Source: Bacteroidaceae bacterium
GTDB taxonomy: Bacteria > Bacteroidota > Bacteroidia > Bacteroidales > Bacteroidaceae
Length of the DNA stretch: 64,000 nucleotides
Assembly: GCA_017427185.1 (NCBI GenBank)
Contig: JAFRTJ010000025.1
Location: 1-64,000, forward strand
Reading direction: 5' to 3'
In this document: positions 44,015 through 52,262 of the stretch, in pieces
How the letters are laid out: each line of letters begins with the position of its first letter
Position numbering within the stretch: the first letter of the stretch is position 1
Position numbers and translations under genes: made by a program
The notes under the pieces: model-generated
Database searches by the model: none
Seen by the model: the letters and a program-made list of their open reading frames with translations, nothing else
Told to the model about the DNA's origin: nothing

Positions 44015-46492
44015 TTAATCGTCGGGTGAATCGAAGAAAACACCATTGTAAACAGCATTGTCTCCATGTATATTGTAAGAATATATGCAAATCGAACGGT
44101 CATAGCGGAAAGTAACAAAGGCTCCCTTCTCGAAGTGCGGAACACGGACTTCTGGAGAGATACGATTGCCTGTTTCCAAATCGAAAGCCTCCACGTTGAC
44201 ATCTCTTCCACCTTTATCGCAATCTGCCATATAGAGGGAAATTTCATAAGGACGATTCTCACGCAGTTTCACTTTCAGAGGATTGCATATGCACCCACCC
44301 GTGTAGTAGCATCCAAACGCTTTCCGCGCAGCTGATTCTCGACCAACAGGAAGCACAGCCTCCTCGTTCAGAGGGGTGATAGACTTCGTGCGAGAATGGG
44401 TGACATCCCTGCCTTCCCCACCATCAAACATCAGCCATTCCACGTATTCCGGCAGTTCCGACAAGTCCTCTCCGTCCTCCTGACCGCAAACAATGTAGTA
44501 TCCGTCACGTCCATATTTTTGTGACCAGTTCATACCATGCGTAATGGTATCCACTCGAGCGCATGTGGCAAAGGAATATTCTTCCTGTTGTTTTTCTGTT
44601 GGGACGCCAGCATACAAAACCTCTATTCTATACTTTCCAGGTCCCAGAGGAGGAAGTTTGATAAAATCAAGATCCTCGGTATAATCGTAGAAGGGTTCGT
44701 CGTTCATGATGAACTTTTCGACTGACATTCCTTCCTTGGGAATATAAAGATGTGCCTCTGTTCCTTCTGGAACTGTAAGGGCATGGCGGCCTGAATTCAG
44801 GTTGAAAGTGGCTTTGATAGGACCGTGAGGTGTCATCGTATGACCAGAAACAGAGGTTGCATAACCAGCGAAGTGGGGTTTGACTTCGAAGCTACCGAAA
44901 CCAGCAGTCAAGGGTTTTATGCCTAGCATCTCCTCGCTAAGCCAGGACGTGACAGCCGCTCCCCATGGATGGGCCAAACTGGTGCATCCAGCCTGCGAAA
45001 AAGGAACCGGTCCGTTCTTCTCTATGATGTCCTTCCAGTCATGCCGAAAGACTTCGAAGAAACAACTGCCACCCCATTCTATCTGACCTCCCCAACAATC
45101 AATGACAGATGCAAAAGCATGATTGTAATGTCCTGCATGAGCCATAGCCTGAAGGATGAAACATTGATTGAAAGGAGAGAATGATTGACGTTGCAGACGG
45201 TCGGCTAAATCTGGATGATAAAGACGTTCCAAATCGGGCACCAGATCCGCATTGATAGCATCTGCCGAAGAATGCATGCCTAAGGAATTGAGATACTCTG
45301 GTGTGTCCACCTGCCTGGTTTTTGCCTCAGCTAGCCCAAGATAATGCTGAGCCTTCTCCTTCTCGCCAATCATATCCATGATTTTGGCGAAATGTTTCCA
45401 AGCACCAATAGCAAGCATTTGGAAGGTTCGCACACCCTCCTGACAATTGGGATGATCGAAACCGGTACCTAAACGGTGATCCCAACCCACGAATGTCAAA
45501 TTGGTAGGCTTATCAAAAATCTGCCAGGCGTGCTCCAACCTTTCCTCGGCCCTCGGCATCAATTTCAACAACCCATCCTCGTCACCTGAGTACATGAAAT
45601 AATCAATCAGACTCTCTACCCAATACAATTCGTAGGTTTCTATACCGTTGGGATGAGTATCTGTCCAACATAGATTCTTGAATACTTCATCGTAGCATGA
45701 GAAAGCAACCAAAGCTGCCTTCTGAGCCGTATAGGCATCGCCCGTCCACGAGAATCGGTCACCACGATCGAACATGATAGCTCCAAAACTATCCTCTCGA
45801 AGATTAGCTTTCACATCCCAAGCACCCGTATACCAGATGCGGTTTATCAAGGGATTATCACAATCGAAACTACCTGTATAATTGACAGGTTTCACTTGAC
45901 AAACGGCACGAACAGAGGTGATGGTGAATGGACGATCAAAACTGTTCACGCGTATGAAACCATAGCGCACACCTTCGTAAAGTTCCTTGTTCAATTCCAT
46001 CCGATAAGTTGTGCCGTATTGAACAGGTTTTGCCATCTTCCTGAACATGGAGAAATCCTTGTGCTCGCTGCACCCAATCTCAACTTCTCCTGTCAGGTCA
46101 GGACTGTCTATCTCTATCCAGGCAGGCAATTCTGTGCCAAAATCCAAACGGATGGTACCTGTTCCATTGACATGTATGCGACACTTCTCTTTTTTGACAC
46201 TTTTCAAACCGTCAAAGCTGGCCTCATTCTCCATCGCTTCTGCCTTTTGGGGAAGCATTACGAAAATCTGATAGGGATCGGTTGCCTTAGGATTGTCCCA
46301 CACATAGCGCACAAGCGGATCGGGAGAGTCTGGCACATTCGCCCCCGTAAGCGAGCCTCCAGAGATGTACTCGTAAGGCTCTTGGATGGGTGAGCGACGC
46401 GTTAGCAAATTCTCTTTCTCTTGTTGCTGGCAACCAATCAATATGACAAGCGATAGCAACAAGCTCTGCAATCTGATAAGTATCGTCTTCAT
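44015..46492 (-). CDS. GH78-type alpha-L-rhamnosidase lipoprotein
   Basis: The 825-residue product carries a lipoprotein signal with lipobox LVILIGC (Cys at about 21). Beta-sandwich domains (about 50-205) lead into an (alpha/alpha)6 barrel with EDSFGAIMFDRGDRFSWTGD (about 235-255), whose Asp residues fit the GH78 acid/metal site, and WGGSCFFEVFRHDW (about 465), which offers the second carboxylate. HPWGAAVTSWLSEEMLGI and a C-terminal beta-domain typical of GH78 follow, then an extra module of about 180 residues (from about 640) ending in YNGVFFDSPDD. GH78 enzymes cleave alpha-L-rhamnosides. The extra C-terminal module is beyond the usual GH78 end and may bind carbohydrate. Confidence 0.85.
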   Translation of the reverse strand: MKTILIRLQSLLLSLVILIGCQQQEKENLLTRRSPIQEPYEYISGGSLTGANVPDSPDPLVRYVWDNPKATDPYQIFVMLPQKAEAMENEASFDGLKSVKKEKCRIHVNGTGTIRLDFGTELPAWIEIDSPDLTGEVEIGCSEHKDFSMFRKMAKPVQYGTTYRMELNKELYEGVRYGFIRVNSFDRPFTITSVRAVCQVKPVNYTGSFDCDNPLINRIWYTGAWDVKANLREDSFGAIMFDRGDRFSWTGDAYTAQKAALVAFSCYDEVFKNLCWTDTHPNGIETYELYWVESLIDYFMYSGDEDGLLKLMPRAEERLEHAWQIFDKPTNLTFVGWDHRLGTGFDHPNCQEGVRTFQMLAIGAWKHFAKIMDMIGEKEKAQHYLGLAEAKTRQVDTPEYLNSLGMHSSADAINADLVPDLERLYHPDLADRLQRQSFSPFNQCFILQAMAHAGHYNHAFASVIDCWGGQIEWGGSCFFEVFRHDWKDIIEKNGPVPFSQAGCTSLAHPWGAAVTSWLSEEMLGIKPLTAGFGSFEVKPHFAGYATSVSGHTMTPHGPIKATFNLNSGRHALTVPEGTEAHLYIPKEGMSVEKFIMNDEPFYDYTEDLDFIKLPPLGPGKYRIEVLYAGVPTEKQQEEYSFATCARVDTITHGMNWSQKYGRDGYYIVCGQEDGEDLSELPEYVEWLMFDGGEGRDVTHSRTKSITPLNEEAVLPVGRESAARKAFGCYYTGGCICNPLKVKLRENRPYEISLYMADCDKGGRDVNVEAFDLETGNRISPEVRVPHFEKGAFVTFRYDRSICIYSYNIHGDNAVYNGVFFDSPDD

Positions 46493-46508
46493 TTCAAAAA
46501 AGTAGGAA

Positions 46509-47828
46509 TCAATATACTGCAGCCTCTATCAGAATGCCCTGATTAGAGGTTATATCTATGCTATACTTGCCATCAGTTCCCACTTTCACTTGGACTGGTC
46601 CCTGCGGCCCTGTAGCAGATATGCGTCGCCTTTCTGCCTGGAAGGTGAGAGTGTGGGTAGCAGGATGCTCGTCGTACGGGTCATCAGCAGCACAGACGAA
46701 GAACGCGTTGTCACCGTTGCCTCGACGTGATGTCATTGAACCAACAACGAGTGGAGTCTGGTCAGTTGACTGGAGGTTGGAGATGATGCCATTCGAGAAT
46801 GAGTGAAGGTAACCCTGTTTAACGCCATCAAGCCATTTTGTACCTTGAAAGGATATAAAGTCAGTACGCACACGGCGATACTTCATGTAAGGCTCACTCA
46901 GACGGTGAATTTCAGCATTTATCTTGCGAAGCTTATCATATTGCTGTGTCTTATTCCCTTTCTCGTCAAGTACATTATTATCCCACCAACCAGCTGTGTA
47001 GCAAGCCCAAATGATGTTTTCTGCTCCAAACGCCATAGCGGTATAGGCTTGGAAACGCAGTTCGTTCTCTGAAATCCACTTTTCTTTTTTGTTGGAGTTT
47101 ACTTGCAGCACTATCCACATGCTACGACCTGATCCCAAACATGCATCAGAAACAATGCGGAGATTCTCGTAAGCCAAAGGAACATTGATGGAGTAGAGAT
47201 AAAAGTCATAGCAAAGATAGTCGGCAGGCACATACTTGATATATTCAGCTATATGCTCCTGATACGTCTTGGTACCCAACTGATTGACGGTCTGCTCGGC
47301 TGTGTTCTGCGAAACGGATGCATAGTTGGGATAGAGGTTCAAATAAGGAAAGTTGGTTGGAAACAACTCTTTCACCTTATTGAAGACTTTCCCATAATGA
47401 GGGAAATCCAAAGCTGATGGCTCGTCACCTATGTCGATACCCCATATAGCAGGATGGTCCTGAAATTTCGTGGCAGCTTTGGCATAAGCATCCAACGGGT
47501 TCTTGTCCTTCAGTTTACCTGCATTACTGCCGTCTCCGCCCCACCAACCGGGCACTACTCCACTAACCACAGCTCCTATGTGGTATTTGTTGAAAAGATC
47601 CAACATCTTTTTATCATAGTCCACACAGGTCATGAAGTCTATGCCGCAATCGGCAATATCTTTGATGTGTTGCTCTGTACGAGCATAAGGTTTAAGAATG
47701 TACGCACCAACATTGAGACGCGAACGATCCATTCGATAATTGGATTTTTTATCCTGTGCTGTGATTCCACTAGAAACCAGCATTGCAGCACAGGTCATGA
47801 GAAAAATAGTAAAGTGTTTCATAGTCAT
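46509..47828 (-). CDS. Secreted TIM-barrel glycoside hydrolase (GH42-like, family uncertain)
   Basis: From ATG 47828 the product has 439 residues with a signal peptide (MKHFTIFLMTCAAMLVSSGI). A single barrel follows, with strands such as RLNVGAYILKPY, WGIDIGDEPSAL (about 135, a candidate acid Glu), YLCYDFYLYSINVPL and AFGAENIIWACYTAGWWD. A short C-terminal beta-domain ends in GILIEAAVY. The layout recalls GH42/GH5-like beta-galactosidases but no signature is decisive. The start codon overlaps the LOG stop codon by 4 bases (ATGA), arguing for translational coupling and against the longer frame from 47885. It is 16 bp upstream of the GH78 gene. Confidence 0.75.
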   Translation of the reverse strand: MTMKHFTIFLMTCAAMLVSSGITAQDKKSNYRMDRSRLNVGAYILKPYARTEQHIKDIADCGIDFMTCVDYDKKMLDLFNKYHIGAVVSGVVPGWWGGDGSNAGKLKDKNPLDAYAKAATKFQDHPAIWGIDIGDEPSALDFPHYGKVFNKVKELFPTNFPYLNLYPNYASVSQNTAEQTVNQLGTKTYQEHIAEYIKYVPADYLCYDFYLYSINVPLAYENLRIVSDACLGSGRSMWIVLQVNSNKKEKWISENELRFQAYTAMAFGAENIIWACYTAGWWDNNVLDEKGNKTQQYDKLRKINAEIHRLSEPYMKYRRVRTDFISFQGTKWLDGVKQGYLHSFSNGIISNLQSTDQTPLVVGSMTSRRGNGDNAFFVCAADDPYDEHPATHTLTFQAERRRISATGPQGPVQVKVGTDGKYSIDITSNQGILIEAAVY

Positions 47829-48355
47829 GATATAAGTAATTGAATTTGTTCCATCGAATTTGCGATTTGAATATAGTTGCGCCAAGAACCTCGAATGAGA
47901 CCTTGGGACTGAAGGTCATCGAGCATCCTTATAGTGGAGTCCCAGAAACCTTTCATGTTGTAGATAATGACTCGTTTGTTATGATAACCGATCGTATGAG
48001 CCGCAGCAACAGAGAAAATCTCGTCCAGCGTACCAATGCCGCCAGGAAGGGCTATGAGAACATCGCTCTGGAGAAGCATCAAGTCTTTACGGTCAGAGAG
48101 ATTATCACATGCGATTTTAACATCCACGAAGTCAGACACTTTCCCACCCTTCTCTATTACCTGAGGAACGACACCTATCGTACTGCCACCAGCCTCATGA
48201 ACAGATTGGGCGATACACTCCATCAAGCCCATATTGCACCCACCGAAAACCAATGTATGACCCTTCTGACCTATCCAAGTTCCCAACTCACGGGTGAGAG
48301 AAAAGAAATCTGTATCGATGTTGCTGTTGGCTGAGCAGAATACCCCAATCTTCAT
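47825..48355 (-). CDS. LOG-family nucleoside-monophosphate phosphoribohydrolase
   Basis: The 176-residue Rossmann-fold protein shows the LOG signatures: GVFCSANS near the start, VFGGCNMGLME (about 36-46) and the catalytic PGGIGTLDEI (about 104-113). LOG enzymes (once annotated as lysine decarboxylases) release a base or cytokinin from nucleoside 5'-monophosphates; the bacterial physiological substrate is often unknown. It starts 46 bp after DUF4301 and overlaps the next hydrolase gene by 4 bases, so it heads or lies within the rhamnosidase operon, an odd partner for glycan enzymes. Confidence 0.88.
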   Translation of the reverse strand: MKIGVFCSANSNIDTDFFSLTRELGTWIGQKGHTLVFGGCNMGLMECIAQSVHEAGGSTIGVVPQVIEKGGKVSDFVDVKIACDNLSDRKDLMLLQSDVLIALPGGIGTLDEIFSVAAAHTIGYHNKRVIIYNMKGFWDSTIRMLDDLQSQGLIRGSWRNYIQIANSMEQIQLLIS

Positions 48356-48401
48356 AGTTATTCCAAATTAAAAATAGATAAGGGAGAGAATTCCAAATGA
48401 C

Positions 48402-49916
48402 CTACTGATGCTGCTCTCGCAGAAGATCGTTGACCGTCTTCACAGGATTGAAAGTACTGAGAGGAACTTCCACCATCAACGTACTCCAATCACTCATTGC
48501 TCCATTCCAAAGACCAGGAAGCTCAAGTGCCTTCAGGTCACGCCCATTCTTGCTCTTATATGAAATGAAACCAGTTGCAGGATCAACGTAATCGGTAAGA
48601 TTGAACTTATTTCCTTGATAATCACGAACAGCACACACGAGATCAACCGGATTGAAGTGAGTGCCTTCTGTGAACATGCGCATGTATTCAGGATTATTCT
48701 TATCTATCTGACTGCTCTCCAGAATCTGGAGACTCACGCTGCCATCAGGATTGTATGCCAAGAAAGGTCCACCACCAGGTTCTCCCACATTGCGGACTAC
48801 CCCACACACACGAATAGGACGATTGAGTTTAGTACGGAGGAACTGGAGCAACTGAGCATCCTCCATCTCCTTCAAACCCGGATAATCACAATTGAGAGTA
48901 TGGCGAACAAAACGAATCATGTCCTCCAAGTCTTCGTGAGTATAATCGCCCTTATCAAGTAATCTCAAATAATGGAAGATTTGCTTCTGGACACAAATCA
49001 GAACACCTGCAATCACTTGCTTCCATAAGACAGTATCGGATTTGAGACGATCAGGTACCACATTATCTATATTCTTGATAAAGATTACATCGCTGGAAAG
49101 GTCGTTGAGGTTCTGAATCAAAGCGCCATGACCACCAGGACGGAAAAGTAACTTGCCATCTATACGGAAAGGAGTGTTGTCCATATTAGCTGCCAATGTA
49201 TCCGTGCTTGACTTCTGCACGCTGAAAGTTACATTGTAACGTATGCCAAACTTAGCCTCATACTGTGGCACCTTCTCTTGAATCAACTGCTCAAACAAAG
49301 CCTGATGCTCAGCACTCACTGTAAAATGCACGTCTGCCTTGCCATCACTGCTGGCATAGAGGGCTGCTTCCACGAGATGTTCCTCCACAGGAGTACGGGC
49401 ACCTTCAGGATAAACATGGAACTTCAACAATCCTTTGGGCAACTGACCATAATTGAGTCCATTGGGTTGAAGAAGATTTGAGACTACAGCTTTATAGCAG
49501 CCCCTAGAAAGCAGATCGTCAATATCGAATCCCTCATTCGAGAGACACTTCTCGTTGAGATCATGATAAAAAGCAAAGGCACGTATATGCTGAAAGAAAT
49601 GTTTCTCAAAATCGGTGGTAGGCACATCATAATCTGCATCAAGAAACTCAAAAAGATTCTTGAACATACGGCTGGCTGCTCCACTGGCAGGAACAAACTT
49701 GGTAATACGATGTCCCTCGCCTTTATACATAGCCCATTGGGCAACATACTCGTCAACCTCCGCAGATGTAGGCCGAATGATACCACTCCCTATAGCAGCC
49801 GCTGACTTAAGACGCAGATAAGGAAAACCCTGGCGGAAATTCTGCAACTGTCCCTGAACCTGCTCCAGTGTAATCCCTTTTGCTTGCAACTGAATACTAT
49901 CCTCTTGTGTAAACAT
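48402..49916 (-). CDS. DUF4301 family protein
   Basis: The 504-residue cytoplasmic protein matches DUF4301 in style. It starts FTQEDSIQLQAKGITLEQVQ, has a FVPASGAASRMFKNL segment (about 75-89) resembling the nucleotide-binding start of nucleotidyltransferases, then RPGGHGALIQNLNDL (about 262-276), and ends with GLWNGAMSDWSTLMVEVPLS. DUF4301 is common in Bacteroidetes and is probably a nucleotide- or sugar-phosphate-handling enzyme, but its activity is not established. It is divergent from the stringent-factor gene and 46 bp upstream of the LOG gene on the same strand. Confidence 0.88.
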   Translation of the reverse strand: MFTQEDSIQLQAKGITLEQVQGQLQNFRQGFPYLRLKSAAAIGSGIIRPTSAEVDEYVAQWAMYKGEGHRITKFVPASGAASRMFKNLFEFLDADYDVPTTDFEKHFFQHIRAFAFYHDLNEKCLSNEGFDIDDLLSRGCYKAVVSNLLQPNGLNYGQLPKGLLKFHVYPEGARTPVEEHLVEAALYASSDGKADVHFTVSAEHQALFEQLIQEKVPQYEAKFGIRYNVTFSVQKSSTDTLAANMDNTPFRIDGKLLFRPGGHGALIQNLNDLSSDVIFIKNIDNVVPDRLKSDTVLWKQVIAGVLICVQKQIFHYLRLLDKGDYTHEDLEDMIRFVRHTLNCDYPGLKEMEDAQLLQFLRTKLNRPIRVCGVVRNVGEPGGGPFLAYNPDGSVSLQILESSQIDKNNPEYMRMFTEGTHFNPVDLVCAVRDYQGNKFNLTDYVDPATGFISYKSKNGRDLKALELPGLWNGAMSDWSTLMVEVPLSTFNPVKTVNDLLREQHQ

Positions 49917-49960
49917 AAATATAAAAAGCTTGAATTAATCGTATTTTAGTTAATCTGATA

Positions 49961-49968
49961 CAAATATA
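49961..49968 (-). promoter_or_regulatory. -7 element for DUF4301 and the genes downstream
   Basis: The minus strand reads TATATTTG, a TAnnTTTG match, 45 bases upstream of ATG 49916. The nearest TTTG is 24 bases away (49993-49996), longer than the usual spacing. Confidence 0.55.
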
Positions 49969-50011
49969 AACAAAAAAGAATAATTGAATGACCAAATTGG
50001 AGAAAAAATTG

Positions 50012-50019
50012 TACATTTG
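50012..50019 (+). promoter_or_regulatory. -7 element for the stringent-factor operon
   Basis: TACATTTG matches TAnnTTTG, giving a leader of about 20 nt before ATG 50043. No good -33 element was seen. It makes the GTG at 50022 unlikely as a start. Confidence 0.55.
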
Positions 50020-50042
50020 TTGTGAATTATAAAGAAACGAAG

Positions 50043-52262
50043 ATGACAAGCAACGAATTTTTCACTCCGGAAGAAGAGGCACGGATGTTGGAAATCCATC
50101 AGGAACTAACAACGATGGCGGGTGATATTCTGCAACCAGATGATATGGAAAAAGTTCGTAAGTATCAGAATATCATGGTGGAACTGGGACAGTTACAGCG
50201 CGACCCATTCGGTCTGAATCCCTTCCTATCCGATCTGGAAACTGCTCTCATCGTAACCAAAGAAATAGGCATGACGCGAGGCTCCATTTTGGGAGTCATC
50301 CTGAACACTATTGTGTTGGGAGGAGCTCTGACTGCAGAAATGGTAGAGAAAGAATTCGGAACCGATGTGTCTCGAGTGCTCAATGGTTTGCTCCGAATCC
50401 GTCAACTCTACACCAAAAGCGCCGCTGTGGAAAGCGAGAACTTCCGCAGCCTACTGGTTACTTTTGCAGAAGATATGCGTGTCATCTTAATTATGATCGC
50501 CAATCGAGTTTACATCATGCGAATGATAAAAGGAACTCCAAATGTGGATGCTCAACGCCAGGTAAGCACAGAAGCCGCATATCTCTATGCTCCTCTCGCC
50601 CACAAACTTGGTCTCTACCAACTAAAGAGTGAATTGGAGGACTTGAGCCTGAAATATCTGGAACATGATGCATACTATCACATCAAAGACAAACTGAACG
50701 AGACGAAAAAAAGCCGAGATGCCTACATTGCAAACTTTATCAGTCCCATCGAACAGAAACTAAAGGAAGTGGGGCTGAAGTTCCACATGAAAGGGCGTAC
50801 CAAGAGTATACATTCCATATGGCAGAAGATGAAGAAGCAGAAAGTGGATGTGGATGGAGTGTATGACCTGTTTGCGATACGTATTATTCTGGATTCTGCT
50901 CCTGAAAAGGAGAAAATGGAGTGCTGGCAAGTCTTCAGCATCATTACGGATATGTATCAAAGCAATCCCAAGCGTATGCGAGATTGGCTTTCTGTACCCA
51001 AAAGTAATGGATATGAAAGCCTACACATTACGGTGCTGGGACCTGAACAGAAATGGGTGGAAGTACAGATACGTACCGAACGGATGGATGATATCGCTGA
51101 GCATGGCTTAGCTGCACATTGGCGTTACAAAGGTATCCGTGGTGGGCAGAGCGGTGTTGACGAATGGCTTACCAACGTGAGAAGCGCTTTGGAGACCAAC
51201 GATGACTTGCAGTTGATGGATCAGTTCAAACTTGATCTGGTTGAAGACGAGGTATTTGTCTTCACTCCGAAAGGCGATCTCTTCAAACTGCCGATGGGAG
51301 CCACCGTCCTGGATTTCGCCTATGCTATCCATACAAAAGTGGGCAACCAGTGTACAGGAGCAAAGATTGGCAACAAGAACGTAACCATCCGACAGAAACT
51401 TCAAAGCGGTGATCAGGTAGAGATCCTAACCAGTAACAATCAGACTCCAAAGCAAGACTGGCTTAATATCGTGAAAACCAGTAAAGCGAGATCCAAGATT
51501 CGTCAGAGCTTGAAGGAGATACAAAGCAAGGATGCATTGTTGGCAAAAGAAGTATTGGAACGTAAAATGAAGAATAGGAAGTTGGATTATGACGAACCTA
51601 CTCTGATGCACACCATTACGAAACTTGGCTACAAAATAGTGACCGACTTCTACAATGCTTTGGCAACTGACCGATTGGACATGAATGAAGTATTGGAACT
51701 CTATTCTGCCCAACTGCGTCACACTCGTGGAGAGGAAGAGAAAACTGTGCCTACCCAAAGCGCGGACCAATTCGTGATGTTCCAGCCTGATGATGCCAAG
51801 AAAGGTATCAACTCTGATGATGTGATGGTCATTGATAAGGATCTGAAAGGAGTGGATTTCCAAATGGCAAAATGTTGTCAACCTGTCTATGGAGACGAGG
51901 TGTTTGGATTCGTGACCAGCGGAGGCGGCATTAAAATACATCGTATCAATTGCCCCAATGCCCATCAATTGAGAGAACATTATGGCTATCGTATCGTACG
52001 TGCCAGATGGGCTGGCAAACGTGGCACTCAATATGCTATCACACTCAAAGTTGTAGGCAATGACGACTTGGGTATCGTGAATAATATAACCAGTATCATC
52101 AGCAAAGAAGAAAAGATTCTGCTGAGAAGCATCAGCATTGACAGTAATGACGGCCTCTTCAGTGGCACCTTAACCGTGATGCTGGAAGATGCTGGCAGAC
52201 TGCAACAATTAATAAAAAAAATAAGTACTGTAAAAGGAGTAAAAAATGTTACCCGTATTTAG
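50043..52262 (+). CDS. RelA/SpoT-family (p)ppGpp synthetase with degenerate hydrolase domain
   Basis: From ATG 50043 the product has 739 residues with the long RSH layout: N-terminal HD region (about 50-190), synthetase domain (about 235-365, with SIHSIWQKMKKQ, VYDLFAIRII, PKSNGYESLHITVLGP and VEVQIRTERMDDIAEHGLAA), TGS domain (about 395-455, VFVFTPKGDLFKLPMGATVL) and C-terminal ACT domain (about 660-739). The hydrolase site is lost. The HDxxED motif position reads NTIVLGGAL, and the conserved Asp of ADRLHNMR is Asn in ANRVYIMRM. It should therefore make but not degrade (p)ppGpp. It overlaps the S9 peptidase gene by 17 bases. Confidence 0.92.
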   Translation: MTSNEFFTPEEEARMLEIHQELTTMAGDILQPDDMEKVRKYQNIMVELGQLQRDPFGLNPFLSDLETALIVTKEIGMTRGSILGVILNTIVLGGALTAEMVEKEFGTDVSRVLNGLLRIRQLYTKSAAVESENFRSLLVTFAEDMRVILIMIANRVYIMRMIKGTPNVDAQRQVSTEAAYLYAPLAHKLGLYQLKSELEDLSLKYLEHDAYYHIKDKLNETKKSRDAYIANFISPIEQKLKEVGLKFHMKGRTKSIHSIWQKMKKQKVDVDGVYDLFAIRIILDSAPEKEKMECWQVFSIITDMYQSNPKRMRDWLSVPKSNGYESLHITVLGPEQKWVEVQIRTERMDDIAEHGLAAHWRYKGIRGGQSGVDEWLTNVRSALETNDDLQLMDQFKLDLVEDEVFVFTPKGDLFKLPMGATVLDFAYAIHTKVGNQCTGAKIGNKNVTIRQKLQSGDQVEILTSNNQTPKQDWLNIVKTSKARSKIRQSLKEIQSKDALLAKEVLERKMKNRKLDYDEPTLMHTITKLGYKIVTDFYNALATDRLDMNEVLELYSAQLRHTRGEEEKTVPTQSADQFVMFQPDDAKKGINSDDVMVIDKDLKGVDFQMAKCCQPVYGDEVFGFVTSGGGIKIHRINCPNAHQLREHYGYRIVRARWAGKRGTQYAITLKVVGNDDLGIVNNITSIISKEEKILLRSISIDSNDGLFSGTLTVMLEDAGRLQQLIKKISTVKGVKNVTRI

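Noticed and set aside
43980..44090. Upstream extension of the alpha/alpha-barrel hydrolase
   Set aside because: It would overlap the GH78 coding end by 76 bases and bury the lipoprotein signal.
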